25,316 nt of DNA from positions 1 to 25,316 of the forward strand of contig JAEUQE010000121.1 in the NCBI GenBank assembly GCA_016789785.1. Reading direction: 5' to 3'. The stretch comes from Bryobacterales bacterium (GTDB lineage: Bacteria > Acidobacteriota > Terriglobia > Bryobacterales > Bryobacteraceae). Positions 17,943-25,295 of the stretch are shown in pieces (positions within the stretch are counted from its first letter, which is position 1; every line of letters starts with the position of its first letter). The position numbers were made by a program, and so were the translations under genes. Under the pieces are notes generated by a model. It was not told the origin of the DNA. It made no database searches and was given only the letters and a program-made list of their open reading frames with translations.

Positions 17943-18021
17943 GGCGGGATGCTATCACAGGCCTTGCCGCCGTGGAAGCGCCCATCCATGCGGGTGGACA
18001 GTATTGGCGTCGCGCCCGGCG

Positions 18022-20208
18022 TCAGTGGTGTGACACTTTGCCGGCGTTGCAGGCCTTTTCCTTGTCGATGTTCTTGCCGTCCGGAATTACGCGTACCAGC
18101 CGCATCATCCCGCGATCTTCGTGCGCGAGGATGTGGCAGTGCAGCACGTAGGTGCCGGTGAAGTCGGCAAACTTGTGACGAATGCGTACGCTGCCTCCTG
18201 GTGGAATCGCGATCACATCCTGCCAGATGGGCGAGCCCAGGCGGTTCTGCGGGGTGCAGAAACAGGGCGGCGCGGAAGGCGGCCGGCTGTCGCAGGAAGG
18301 AGCACCGGAGGCACAGGATGCCGTTGGGCCATTGACCTGAAGCACCTGAAACGGATTGATGTGGATGTGAAAGGGATGCGCCGCACCGTTGTTGTCGTTG
18401 GTGAGGATCCAATCCTCCACTTCATTGCGGCGCATGCAGAACTCAATTTCCGCCGTCTCCTCGAACTTCTTGCCATTGATGAAGAAGCCCGGCGGATTCG
18501 GGCCCAGACCTCCACCCGCACTCATTGTGAACCTGACTTCGCGAGGCGGGGCGGTCGGCGCAGGCAGGTTCTGCAGAAACGGCGGCAGTGGAGGATAGAA
18601 CAACCTGTCGGTGCGCGAGAAGAAGTTCATCTTCAAGGCTGGCGATTCCTCCACCTGCACCTGCATCAGCAACGATTGCGCTCCCTTTACGTTGTTCAGA
18701 TCATTCGGCACCAGGAGATTGTAGGTGCCCGGAGTTGTTGGGGCTTTTACCAGAATATCCGCGCGATTGCCCCCCGCCAGCGTCAAGCCGCCGACCGGAT
18801 TGTCGCCGACTCGGAAGGGTTGCGCCAGATAGTTGTCCCAGGAGAACTGAACGCCATCCATGGCGACCTGGCGGAACTCGAAGCCATTGGCTTGCATGAT
18901 CACGAACATGGTCGGGTCGATGGTGCCTTTGCCGCCGCCACCGCACGCGTTCAACAGGCGCCACAACTGGATCTCTCCGGGCTTCATGGTGACGATCGGG
19001 CTGATCTTTCCGTTCACCAGTTTCTGATTCGCGCCCGTATTCGCGTTGTCGCCAGTAGGGCCGCCACCCTGCGCGGGCTTGATCGCGCGCACCAGATTTT
19101 GCGAAACCAGGATCTGTTGAAACACGATCACCTGTTCGGTGAACTTCGTGGTGGGTGGCAGTTGCCGCTGGAAGAACGCACGGATTTTATCATCGTAGTC
19201 GCCTTCGACAATGAACACGCCCGCAAGCCCGTTGAAGATATGCAGTGACGTGGAGCCGTGCTTGTGCGCGTGATACCAATGCGTGCCCGGGGCCTGGCCC
19301 GCTTGAAAGCGCCCCGGCGTGAATGCGGGAAGAAAGAACGAGTTGGGAAACGCGCCGATGATGTACTGTGGCCACTGCCCGCCCAGCACCTGATCGCGGT
19401 CATACTCCCACAAAGAAGAGGGCGCGGGGCGGCCTTCCTTCTTGGCCAGATCGGCTTGCTCGCGATCGTAATCCGCAACCAGCCCCTTCGGCGGGAGCAC
19501 GATCCCGGACTTCTGCGCATCGCGGAACTGTTGGAGCGTGTAACCAAGTTGCTTCACTTGATACTCCACAGGCATTGTCCCCCACGATGAGGGGGGCGCC
19601 GGAGCCGTGAAGATCTTGCGGAAAATTGCGTTCCACTCTTCCTGCGAGGTCTTGTCGTTGGGAATCACCTGCACGAGCACGTTGTCTCCGAGACCGTCGG
19701 GACTTGTGTGCGTTCCATGAAAGTGAAGATTGCTGGTGCTCGATCCATGAAAGCAGTTCGGAAACGTGTCGTTGAAGGGATAGTTGACTCCGGCGTCGCA
19801 TCCGTTCGGCTGTGTGTAGGAGAAGTTTGAATCGTTGATGCGGTTCAGCAGCATGATGTTGACGCGGCCGCCTACGCGGGTACGCAGGGTTGGGCCCGGC
19901 ATGACATCCGCCAGCGAGGGAACCGCGGTGCTGTTCGTATCACTGAGATACCATCCCTGGAATGCCCGCAAATGTAGGCTCTTTCCGGCGCTGGGCACAT
20001 TGCGGTCTGCATCGCTCACCTGAATCACGGCGTTCAGTACGCCATTGCGATGGCGCAACTCGGGGATCTTTGCCAGTGCGCGATCTTGTGCGAAGCTCGC
20101 TTGCGGGATCAACTGCACCGCCGCCGCGCCAGAGGCAAGACGCAGGCATTGACGAAGGAACTCCCGGCGCTCTTGAAAGGCTTTTCGGGCCTGTTTTTTA
20201 GACTTCAT
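18022..20208 (-). CDS. Tat-exported three-domain multicopper oxidase (laccase/CotA/bilirubin-oxidase-like)
   Basis: A 728-residue enzyme. The twin-arginine signal is ERREFLRQ at 13-20, followed by a hydrophobic stretch to about 40 (ASFAQ). All copper motifs are present: LHFHG (His162, His164), HWYHAHKHG (His310, His313, His315), HPFHIH (His611, His614, His616) and HCHILAHEDRGM (His690, Cys691, His692, His696, Met701). Type 1 copper would be held by His611, Cys691, His696 and Met701, and the trinuclear cluster by the other His residues. It should oxidise an electron donor and reduce O2 to water. Odd points: about 100 extra residues between the first two motifs, and a Cys-rich loop with Cys632, 639, 649 and 651. 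The ATG at 20208 has AGGAG about 9 nt upstream. It follows the cupredoxin gene by 37 nt. Confidence 0.93.
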   Translation of the reverse strand: MKSKKQARKAFQERREFLRQCLRLASGAAAVQLIPQASFAQDRALAKIPELRHRNGVLNAVIQVSDADRNVPSAGKSLHLRAFQGWYLSDTNSTAVPSLADVMPGPTLRTRVGGRVNIMLLNRINDSNFSYTQPNGCDAGVNYPFNDTFPNCFHGSSTSNLHFHGTHTSPDGLGDNVLVQVIPNDKTSQEEWNAIFRKIFTAPAPPSSWGTMPVEYQVKQLGYTLQQFRDAQKSGIVLPPKGLVADYDREQADLAKKEGRPAPSSLWEYDRDQVLGGQWPQYIIGAFPNSFFLPAFTPGRFQAGQAPGTHWYHAHKHGSTSLHIFNGLAGVFIVEGDYDDKIRAFFQRQLPPTTKFTEQVIVFQQILVSQNLVRAIKPAQGGGPTGDNANTGANQKLVNGKISPIVTMKPGEIQLWRLLNACGGGGKGTIDPTMFVIMQANGFEFRQVAMDGVQFSWDNYLAQPFRVGDNPVGGLTLAGGNRADILVKAPTTPGTYNLLVPNDLNNVKGAQSLLMQVQVEESPALKMNFFSRTDRLFYPPLPPFLQNLPAPTAPPREVRFTMSAGGGLGPNPPGFFINGKKFEETAEIEFCMRRNEVEDWILTNDNNGAAHPFHIHINPFQVLQVNGPTASCASGAPSCDSRPPSAPPCFCTPQNRLGSPIWQDVIAIPPGGSVRIRHKFADFTGTYVLHCHILAHEDRGMMRLVRVIPDGKNIDKEKACNAGKVSHH

Positions 20209-20245
20209 GGATCGCTCTCCTAAGGCGTGTTTCGTTCGTTTCGGA

Positions 20246-20833
20246 TCAGGCGCTGACGGTGAGGATGAACGTCGCGTCCACCGCGTTGTCCAGCGCATCC
20301 GCGGTGTGGATCGTGAAGGTAAAGGTGCCGGCTTCCAAGGGTGTGCCTGTCAGCGATGCGCCGTTCTGAGTGTCCGCCAGATTCAATGTGACACCCTTCG
20401 GAAGTTTGCCATCCGTCTGCTTGGATTGAATCGGAGGCATGCCTCCCTGCGTGAGTTGCTGGCTCAGTACCGTACCCACCTTGCCACTCACCTGGATGGA
20501 TGGCGCAAAGAAATCGTTCACCACCTGAATGATGCCGGATTCGGACTCATGCCCCGGCACCTGGCAACGATAGTTGACCGTGGCAACCTGCCCCTGCGTC
20601 AAGGTCACGTTGTTGTCCGCCAGTTGGCGTCCGGGCATCACGGGGTTCGACGTCGCGCCGTTGGGTGCGATTTGATTTGGCAGCACGATGTTCGGATCGG
20701 TGAACACCGGCCAGTGCGGCTGGCTCGGGTCATCGTTCCGGAAAAACGCGAGTTGCGTGAGAGTTACGCCAACGGTTGGAAACACAACGCCGTTGGCATT
20801 TCGAGTAATCACAATGGGGGTTTGATCCGCCAC
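20246..20833 (-). CDS. Cupredoxin fused to an Ig-like (He_PIG) domain
   Basis: A 195-residue protein. Residues about 5-108 form a blue-copper-like domain. NYRCQVPGHESESGIIQV resembles the rusticyanin copper loop (C-Q-I-P-G-H-A-A-T-G-M), giving Cys90 and His95 as ligands, with His40 (QPHWP) as candidate N-terminal ligand. The axial Met position is Ile101 and the loop is one residue longer. Residues about 115-195 match the He_PIG Ig-like pattern (LPKGVTLNL, LTGTPLEAGTFTFTIHTADA). No signal peptide is visible. The start is GTG 20833, because AAGGAG lies 6 nt before it and overlaps the stop of the LodB-like gene; the upstream ATG at 20905 lies inside that gene. A role as electron carrier between the neighbouring quinoprotein and the multicopper oxidase is inferred. 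Confidence 0.75.
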   Translation of the reverse strand: MADQTPIVITRNANGVVFPTVGVTLTQLAFFRNDDPSQPHWPVFTDPNIVLPNQIAPNGATSNPVMPGRQLADNNVTLTQGQVATVNYRCQVPGHESESGIIQVVNDFFAPSIQVSGKVGTVLSQQLTQGGMPPIQSKQTDGKLPKGVTLNLADTQNGASLTGTPLEAGTFTFTIHTADALDNAVDATFILTVSA

Positions 20834-20839
20834 GAAAGT

Positions 20840-20845
20840 CTCCTT
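20840..20845 (-). promoter_or_regulatory. Shine-Dalgarno deciding the GTG start of the cupredoxin gene
   Basis: AAGGAG on the minus strand overlaps the TAA stop (20844-20846) of the flavoprotein gene and lies 6 nt before GTG 20833. It supports a coupled start and rejects the longer reading from 20905. Confidence 0.65.
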
Positions 20846-22055
20846 AGGGGAATAGCGCTCCGGCCGGCCTCGATTCACCGACTCTGCCGGCGAAATCCGC
20901 CCCAAGAGAGCGGCCGGCGCTTGGCGGCAGAGAAGCGAGCCTGGCTTTCCAGAATGGACGGCGAGTCCAGCGTGACTCCGCGCCGTAGTTGAGATGCCGC
21001 AGATTCAAGTAGTGCGCGAATCCGCTGGAGATAAACCGTTGATAGCGGGCTTCGGCTTGAACGCGCTGCCCGGTCGCCGCTTCGGCGATTGCAAACGAAG
21101 CCGCAATGCCGGAGCGAAGTGCGCGTAGGATTCCTTGGCCCGAAAGTGGATCATGCGAGGTTGCCGCGTCGCCCACGGCGAACCAGTCGCCGCCACATAC
21201 TCGATCGAGTGTCGCGGTGCCGGCCGGACGCACCATAACGTCGCCGCTCGAGTAGTGACCTTTGAGTGCGGAGTGAATCCAACAAGTGTTTGCAACCAGG
21301 CGCTGCCACTGCGCGGCGCGGTCGGGCCGAAGTTCTCTGGCGTGGATGGGGTCCGTAAGAAACGCCGCGACGCGGACACGCCGCGATTCTGCTCGTCCGA
21401 TCGCGGCCGTGTACCACCATCCTTCGGCGCAAGCCTCGACAATCGCCGCGCCATCCGCGCCCTCAAGCGTCGAGTGCCCGCAGTCGAAGTACCGCAGGAA
21501 TGCTGTCAAGTGATCCTGCACCACGCGCCGCGCGCCCGCTCTTCTGGCAACAGTGGCCGGTCGGCCTGTCGCATCCACTGCGAAGCGAGCGGCCAGCGTG
21601 TGAGAGCCGGCTTCCGCAGCGCTGAGATCCAACCTCCATCCATCGTCCACGCGTTCGATTCGCCGCACCGCAGTGCCGAGCCGTACATCCACGCCCCGTG
21701 CCGACGCTTCGCTGGCCAGCAACTGATCGAACGCGGCTCGATCGAGATGCCATCCAGGTCCATGCGCCGAGTAGATGTGATGACTGCGCCGCAACTCCGG
21801 CCCGCCCCACGCCGACGCAATCTCGGGTGCGGCGTGAAAACCTTCATTCAGGAACCGCCGGCCGGCTCCGAGTTGTTGCAGCAGGCTTAACGTCTGGCCT
21901 GGGATCACCTCTCCCGCGCGAACCGTGCCGTATCTGGATTGCTCGATCATAACGATGGACAACCAAGGCGCGACCTGCCGGAGCGACAGCGCGGCCGCCG
22001 ATCCCGCCGGGCCTCCGCCAACGACCGCCACATCGAAGTTCACGCGCACACCCAT
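20844..22055 (-). CDS. LodB-like FAD-dependent maturase of the CTQ enzyme
   Basis: A 403-residue flavoprotein of the group that includes LodB/GoxB and is related to tryptophan halogenases and other FAD hydroxylases. FAD binding is shown by DVAVVGGGPAGSAAALSL (8-25, G-x-G-x-x-G) and WFAVGDAATSHDPLSGQGIL (291-310), the family GD motif with D-P-L-S-x-Q-G. In Marinomonas, LodB is needed for making the cysteine-tryptophylquinone in LodA, and that role is inferred here from the family and its place in the unit. The halogenase W-x-W-x-I-P motif is not seen. The ATG at 22055 follows the stop of the small beta-rich gene by 7 nt, with TAGGA as ribosome site overlapping that stop. The next gene starts 10 nt after its stop. 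Confidence 0.87.
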   Translation of the reverse strand: MGVRVNFDVAVVGGGPAGSAAALSLRQVAPWLSIVMIEQSRYGTVRAGEVIPGQTLSLLQQLGAGRRFLNEGFHAAPEIASAWGGPELRRSHHIYSAHGPGWHLDRAAFDQLLASEASARGVDVRLGTAVRRIERVDDGWRLDLSAAEAGSHTLAARFAVDATGRPATVARRAGARRVVQDHLTAFLRYFDCGHSTLEGADGAAIVEACAEGWWYTAAIGRAESRRVRVAAFLTDPIHARELRPDRAAQWQRLVANTCWIHSALKGHYSSGDVMVRPAGTATLDRVCGGDWFAVGDAATSHDPLSGQGILRALRSGIAASFAIAEAATGQRVQAEARYQRFISSGFAHYLNLRHLNYGAESRWTRRPFWKARLASLPPSAGRSLGADFAGRVGESRPAGALFP

Positions 22056-22062
22056 GGTCGTC

Positions 22063-22482
22063 CTACTGTTGTTTCACTGCGTAGAAGGAGGCCACCACGC
22101 CGGCCGGCGATGTACCGCCGTCGCCGGAACCATGCGGGATTGTGCGGACCACCGAACCCACAATCGCAGCGCGCTGCAGTGTGTTGTCGCTGTTCGGCCA
22201 CACTGGCACGAGCCAGCCGATGTAGTCGTAGATCCACAGCTCTCCGTTCACCAGGCCCTTTCCCTGAAAGCGCACCTGCATGGGAGAGCCGAAGCCAAAC
22301 GAGCCATGCAAGGCGAGTGACCATCCCGGTCCGCCAATGGTACCGCCCAGTGTTGCGGGCGCGGTTTCTTCGATCACCAGCGTGCCCCGTCCAAACTCGA
22401 GCTTCGAGAAATCCTGATTCACATCCGGATCATTGAGCAGGCTGCGGTAGGTCCACGTACCAACCATCGGATTCGCACTCAT
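22063..22482 (-). CDS. Small beta-rich protein embedded in the LodA-LodB operon, unknown function
   Basis: A 139-residue protein without signal peptide, membrane helix or cysteine. Alternating hydrophobic and polar strands separated by Gly and Pro turns (MVGTWTYRSL, FGRGTLVIEE, WSLALHGSFG, MQVRFQGKGL, NGELWIYDYIGWLVPVW, AAIVGSVVRT) suggest a small lipocalin-like or other beta-barrel. The opening M-V-G-T-W-T-Y-R-S resembles the N-terminal G-x-W motif of lipocalins. Its ATG overlaps the stop of the CTQ-enzyme gene (ATGA) and the LodB-like gene follows after 7 nt, so its product is probably made in step with both. It may be a chaperone, a subunit, or a product-binding protein; sequence alone does not decide. 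Confidence 0.75.
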   Translation of the reverse strand: MSANPMVGTWTYRSLLNDPDVNQDFSKLEFGRGTLVIEETAPATLGGTIGGPGWSLALHGSFGFGSPMQVRFQGKGLVNGELWIYDYIGWLVPVWPNSDNTLQRAAIVGSVVRTIPHGSGDGGTSPAGVVASFYAVKQQ

Positions 22483-25295
22483 GAGTTGTCTCCATTTCTT
22501 TCCACGCTGATGTACTTGTTATTCGGCGAAGGCGCGTCGATGTCGCCCGGCGAGAGATACGGGTTGCGAATGACGAATCCCAACCGGGACCACTCGGTGA
22601 CCATCTTGAGATCGCCCGCCTCGGTTTGCGGCACGCCGCGTGACCATCCAAGGAACTGGTAGCTTGGATTGCCATTCTGAACGGAGACGACTTCGAACAC
22701 CTGCAACGGCCGGTGCGCGGGCCACCACAGCGCTTCCCAAGTCTTCTGTTCGCGCTTCATCCAGTCATCGCCTTCGCTCGATGGGTCAATGCTGTTCCAG
22801 AGTTCGTAGGTGATGTCGATGGTCTGCGTGGTGCACTCGTTGAAGTCGGCCTGCCAGGGCAGTGCGGAGTATTTTGTCAGATCACCGGGCTGCAAGCCTG
22901 TTTCGAAGTCACTGTGCTGGCTGAGGGGTGTGTCCGAGATGCCCAGATACTCCTGCTCCGAAATCGCGTTGGCGTTTGCATTCGCGGCCGTCTGGCCGAA
23001 GGTAGAGAACGTGGGATCCGCCTTCAATCGAAATGGTTCAAGGTAAATCGCAGGATTGCGAATCACCCAACACACTTCGGCGCCGGGAAAGAACGCTCCG
23101 CCAAGCAGGTTGGAAAGCACACCTTGATCGAGTTGCCGCGGTGTCGTGTTGGTCCAGTTCGCATAGGGTTGCCATGGATCAATGGCGGCATCGCTCACCC
23201 AACCCTCATCCACTTCGTTGAAGAATTTGCCATCGGCCCATTGCCGCAGGATGTAGATCTGATAATCGGTCAGGCGAAGGAACTTCGACGGAAGTTCATT
23301 GCTCACGGGATTGTCGCCTGCAAGCAGCGGCATCAACGGCAATCGGAAAAGGCGGTTTGTCGGCTTGCCGCCCGTGCGAAACACATTCTCCTCGCCGGGC
23401 TTGCGGAGCAGCCCATAGAGGTAAGTGCGCATATCGCGGTAGGGATCGTTGGTTGCACTCGACCTGGCTTCGTTCAGGCCCGCCTTCATGAGCCGCCCCG
23501 TGCGAAATGCCTCGGAGGATTGTGACGCAATCCCTTTCACCGATGCACGCACTACTTCCGCGATCACCTCACTGTCACCGGAAGGCGTCGAGCCCGAGGC
23601 CTGCAGGGCGCGCAAGCGTGCGGTCAGGGAGGCGCTCTGCGTAACCGCCTGCGTCCAGCGCCGGATCGCGTCTTCGATGAAAGGCTCGAGCACATCGTCA
23701 AGCGAAGCCGCCATCGCGAGTTTCGCTTGTTCGTAGGCATCTTCGCTCTGCATGTAGAGTGTGTTCCAACGTTCGACATACGTCTCGGAGGCGAGACCTT
23801 CGCCATTGGGAAGCACTGCCTCGGCGAAGGTAGCAGCCGCCTGCTTCAGCAATTGCGGGTCGAACTTCCGCGGCTCCAGGGCATACTGCTTCTGCAGTGC
23901 GCGGACCGCCGCCCTCGCCACTCGGATCTCTTGCGAGAGATTCACGCCTGCGGAGGTCTCGGCCGATGGAGTCTCCGAGGAGGAAGGCCTGGCGCGGCGC
24001 CGCAGCGCCTGATCGATGACATCGTCAAACACCAGAAGCTGCGTCTCAATCGCGTCCAGCAGCAACTGCCCGGATTGATTGGCTCGAACCACGTTCTCCT
24101 CTTGTGACCGCAGAGCGCGCGGACTCACAAAGGGAGGCACCGATAGCTTCGACGGATCAAAGTTGCCGCGCTGTGTCTGATCGTGCGGATAGTTCGATTG
24201 CTGAAGCACGTTGTTCAGGTAACGCATCTCATCGGCGCGGAAGAGAATGGGCCAGATGTCGCGCCAGAACCAGGGCTTGTAGCCGGGATTCCAGTCGAGC
24301 GGGCCGGAGTTCCAGATCATCAACCCTTCACGGTCGGACGGATCGATCTTCGGAGCGTCGTCCCATGTTTCGGGAACGCCGTAAAGATCCGTTCGGTATG
24401 CGAACTTGCGAATGGCAAGATCCGTCACCACGTCGTCGAGCGTGATCATGTCGAGGATCTCAGGCGCATAACGGGGATAGCCTGCGATCACCCATGCGGG
24501 ACACTCCACATCAATGTAGCGCTGCCTTCCGACTTCCTGCGAAAACATCACAAGGCGCGCCATTACCGGACCATCGGAGGTGTCGTCGAACCAGCCGTCG
24601 GTGTTGGCGTAATCATCAATGCGAGGTTGTCCAAGTCCAGAGTTCACGGAGCCGGAATTGCCGTGACCGGCGAGCACCAACAGACGCCCGCTGTCATCGG
24701 TGAGTATGTCGCCGAGCGTATCGATCGAGTTCGGAGTCAGTTCCTTGGGCGGGAAAATGGGAGCGTAGACGTTCGCGCCGTTTCGATCAAAGGCAGCCCG
24801 CCGGCGGTTGGTGGTGTTCACGAATCGAGGTCCCGGGTCGATCATCAACTGCCGCCGCGCCATCGGATCAGTGATCGCTGCATTGCGCAGCGGATGATCG
24901 TCTGCGTAGCCATGCTCACCGGCAAGCCCGTCGAACTGATACCACGCAGCCTTCTTGTTTGCCAGCCAGACGCGCCACTGGATGTCAACCAGCGTGCCGT
25001 TGTTGCCTCCGCCTTCTATCGCATCGCCGAGATTCAACGGACGTCCTTCAGGGCTCTGGTCGTCGTAGACGTACACCTGAAAGCGCGCCGCCTGCCGCTT
25101 GATGCGGCCCTGTGCGTCTTTGAACCTGCTGATCGCTACGCCGCTCTTGCCATCGGGAGTGCGCAGAGGATTGCCCTCCGAGTCGCAGGCGAGCGGAAGT
25201 GTTGCCGGCTCTTCCGGCGAGATGCAGAATTCGTCCGGGCTGTCGCCGAGCCGGGCGATCCCGAGAAATGGGTGAATGCGATAGATAGGCGGCAC
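22479..25295 (-). CDS. LodA/GoxA-family CTQ-dependent amino-acid/amine oxidoreductase with large helical insertion
   Basis: A 938-residue protein starting at GTG 25295 (GGAG lies 10 nt upstream). The opening IYRIHPFLGIARLGDSPDEF is the LodA N-terminal signature. LLVLAGHGNSG (205-215), the PHDQTQRGNFDPSKL segment (370-384), LYGLLRKPGEEN (626-637), LPLMPLLAGDNPVSNELPSK (652-671) and DYQIYILRQWADGKFFNE (677-694) follow the family. The CTQ tryptophan should be Trp814 (LPWQADFNEC). The only cysteine shortly before it is Cys742 (FFPGAEVCW), the likely CTQ partner. Known members oxidise L-lysine or glycine with release of H2O2 and are exported without a classical signal; none is seen here. About 220 extra helical residues (about 390-615) make it longer than the roughly 650-730 residues of known members. 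It is first in a five-gene unit with its LodB-like partner. Confidence 0.92.
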   Translation of the reverse strand: MPPIYRIHPFLGIARLGDSPDEFCISPEEPATLPLACDSEGNPLRTPDGKSGVAISRFKDAQGRIKRQAARFQVYVYDDQSPEGRPLNLGDAIEGGGNNGTLVDIQWRVWLANKKAAWYQFDGLAGEHGYADDHPLRNAAITDPMARRQLMIDPGPRFVNTTNRRRAAFDRNGANVYAPIFPPKELTPNSIDTLGDILTDDSGRLLVLAGHGNSGSVNSGLGQPRIDDYANTDGWFDDTSDGPVMARLVMFSQEVGRQRYIDVECPAWVIAGYPRYAPEILDMITLDDVVTDLAIRKFAYRTDLYGVPETWDDAPKIDPSDREGLMIWNSGPLDWNPGYKPWFWRDIWPILFRADEMRYLNNVLQQSNYPHDQTQRGNFDPSKLSVPPFVSPRALRSQEENVVRANQSGQLLLDAIETQLLVFDDVIDQALRRRARPSSSETPSAETSAGVNLSQEIRVARAAVRALQKQYALEPRKFDPQLLKQAAATFAEAVLPNGEGLASETYVERWNTLYMQSEDAYEQAKLAMAASLDDVLEPFIEDAIRRWTQAVTQSASLTARLRALQASGSTPSGDSEVIAEVVRASVKGIASQSSEAFRTGRLMKAGLNEARSSATNDPYRDMRTYLYGLLRKPGEENVFRTGGKPTNRLFRLPLMPLLAGDNPVSNELPSKFLRLTDYQIYILRQWADGKFFNEVDEGWVSDAAIDPWQPYANWTNTTPRQLDQGVLSNLLGGAFFPGAEVCWVIRNPAIYLEPFRLKADPTFSTFGQTAANANANAISEQEYLGISDTPLSQHSDFETGLQPGDLTKYSALPWQADFNECTTQTIDITYELWNSIDPSSEGDDWMKREQKTWEALWWPAHRPLQVFEVVSVQNGNPSYQFLGWSRGVPQTEAGDLKMVTEWSRLGFVIRNPYLSPGDIDAPSPNNKYISVERNGDNS

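Noticed and set aside
20834..20905. An upstream ATG giving the cupredoxin 24 more residues
   Set aside because: The extension is inside the LodB-like gene, is Arg-rich rather than signal-like, and a good Shine-Dalgarno lies just before GTG 20833.
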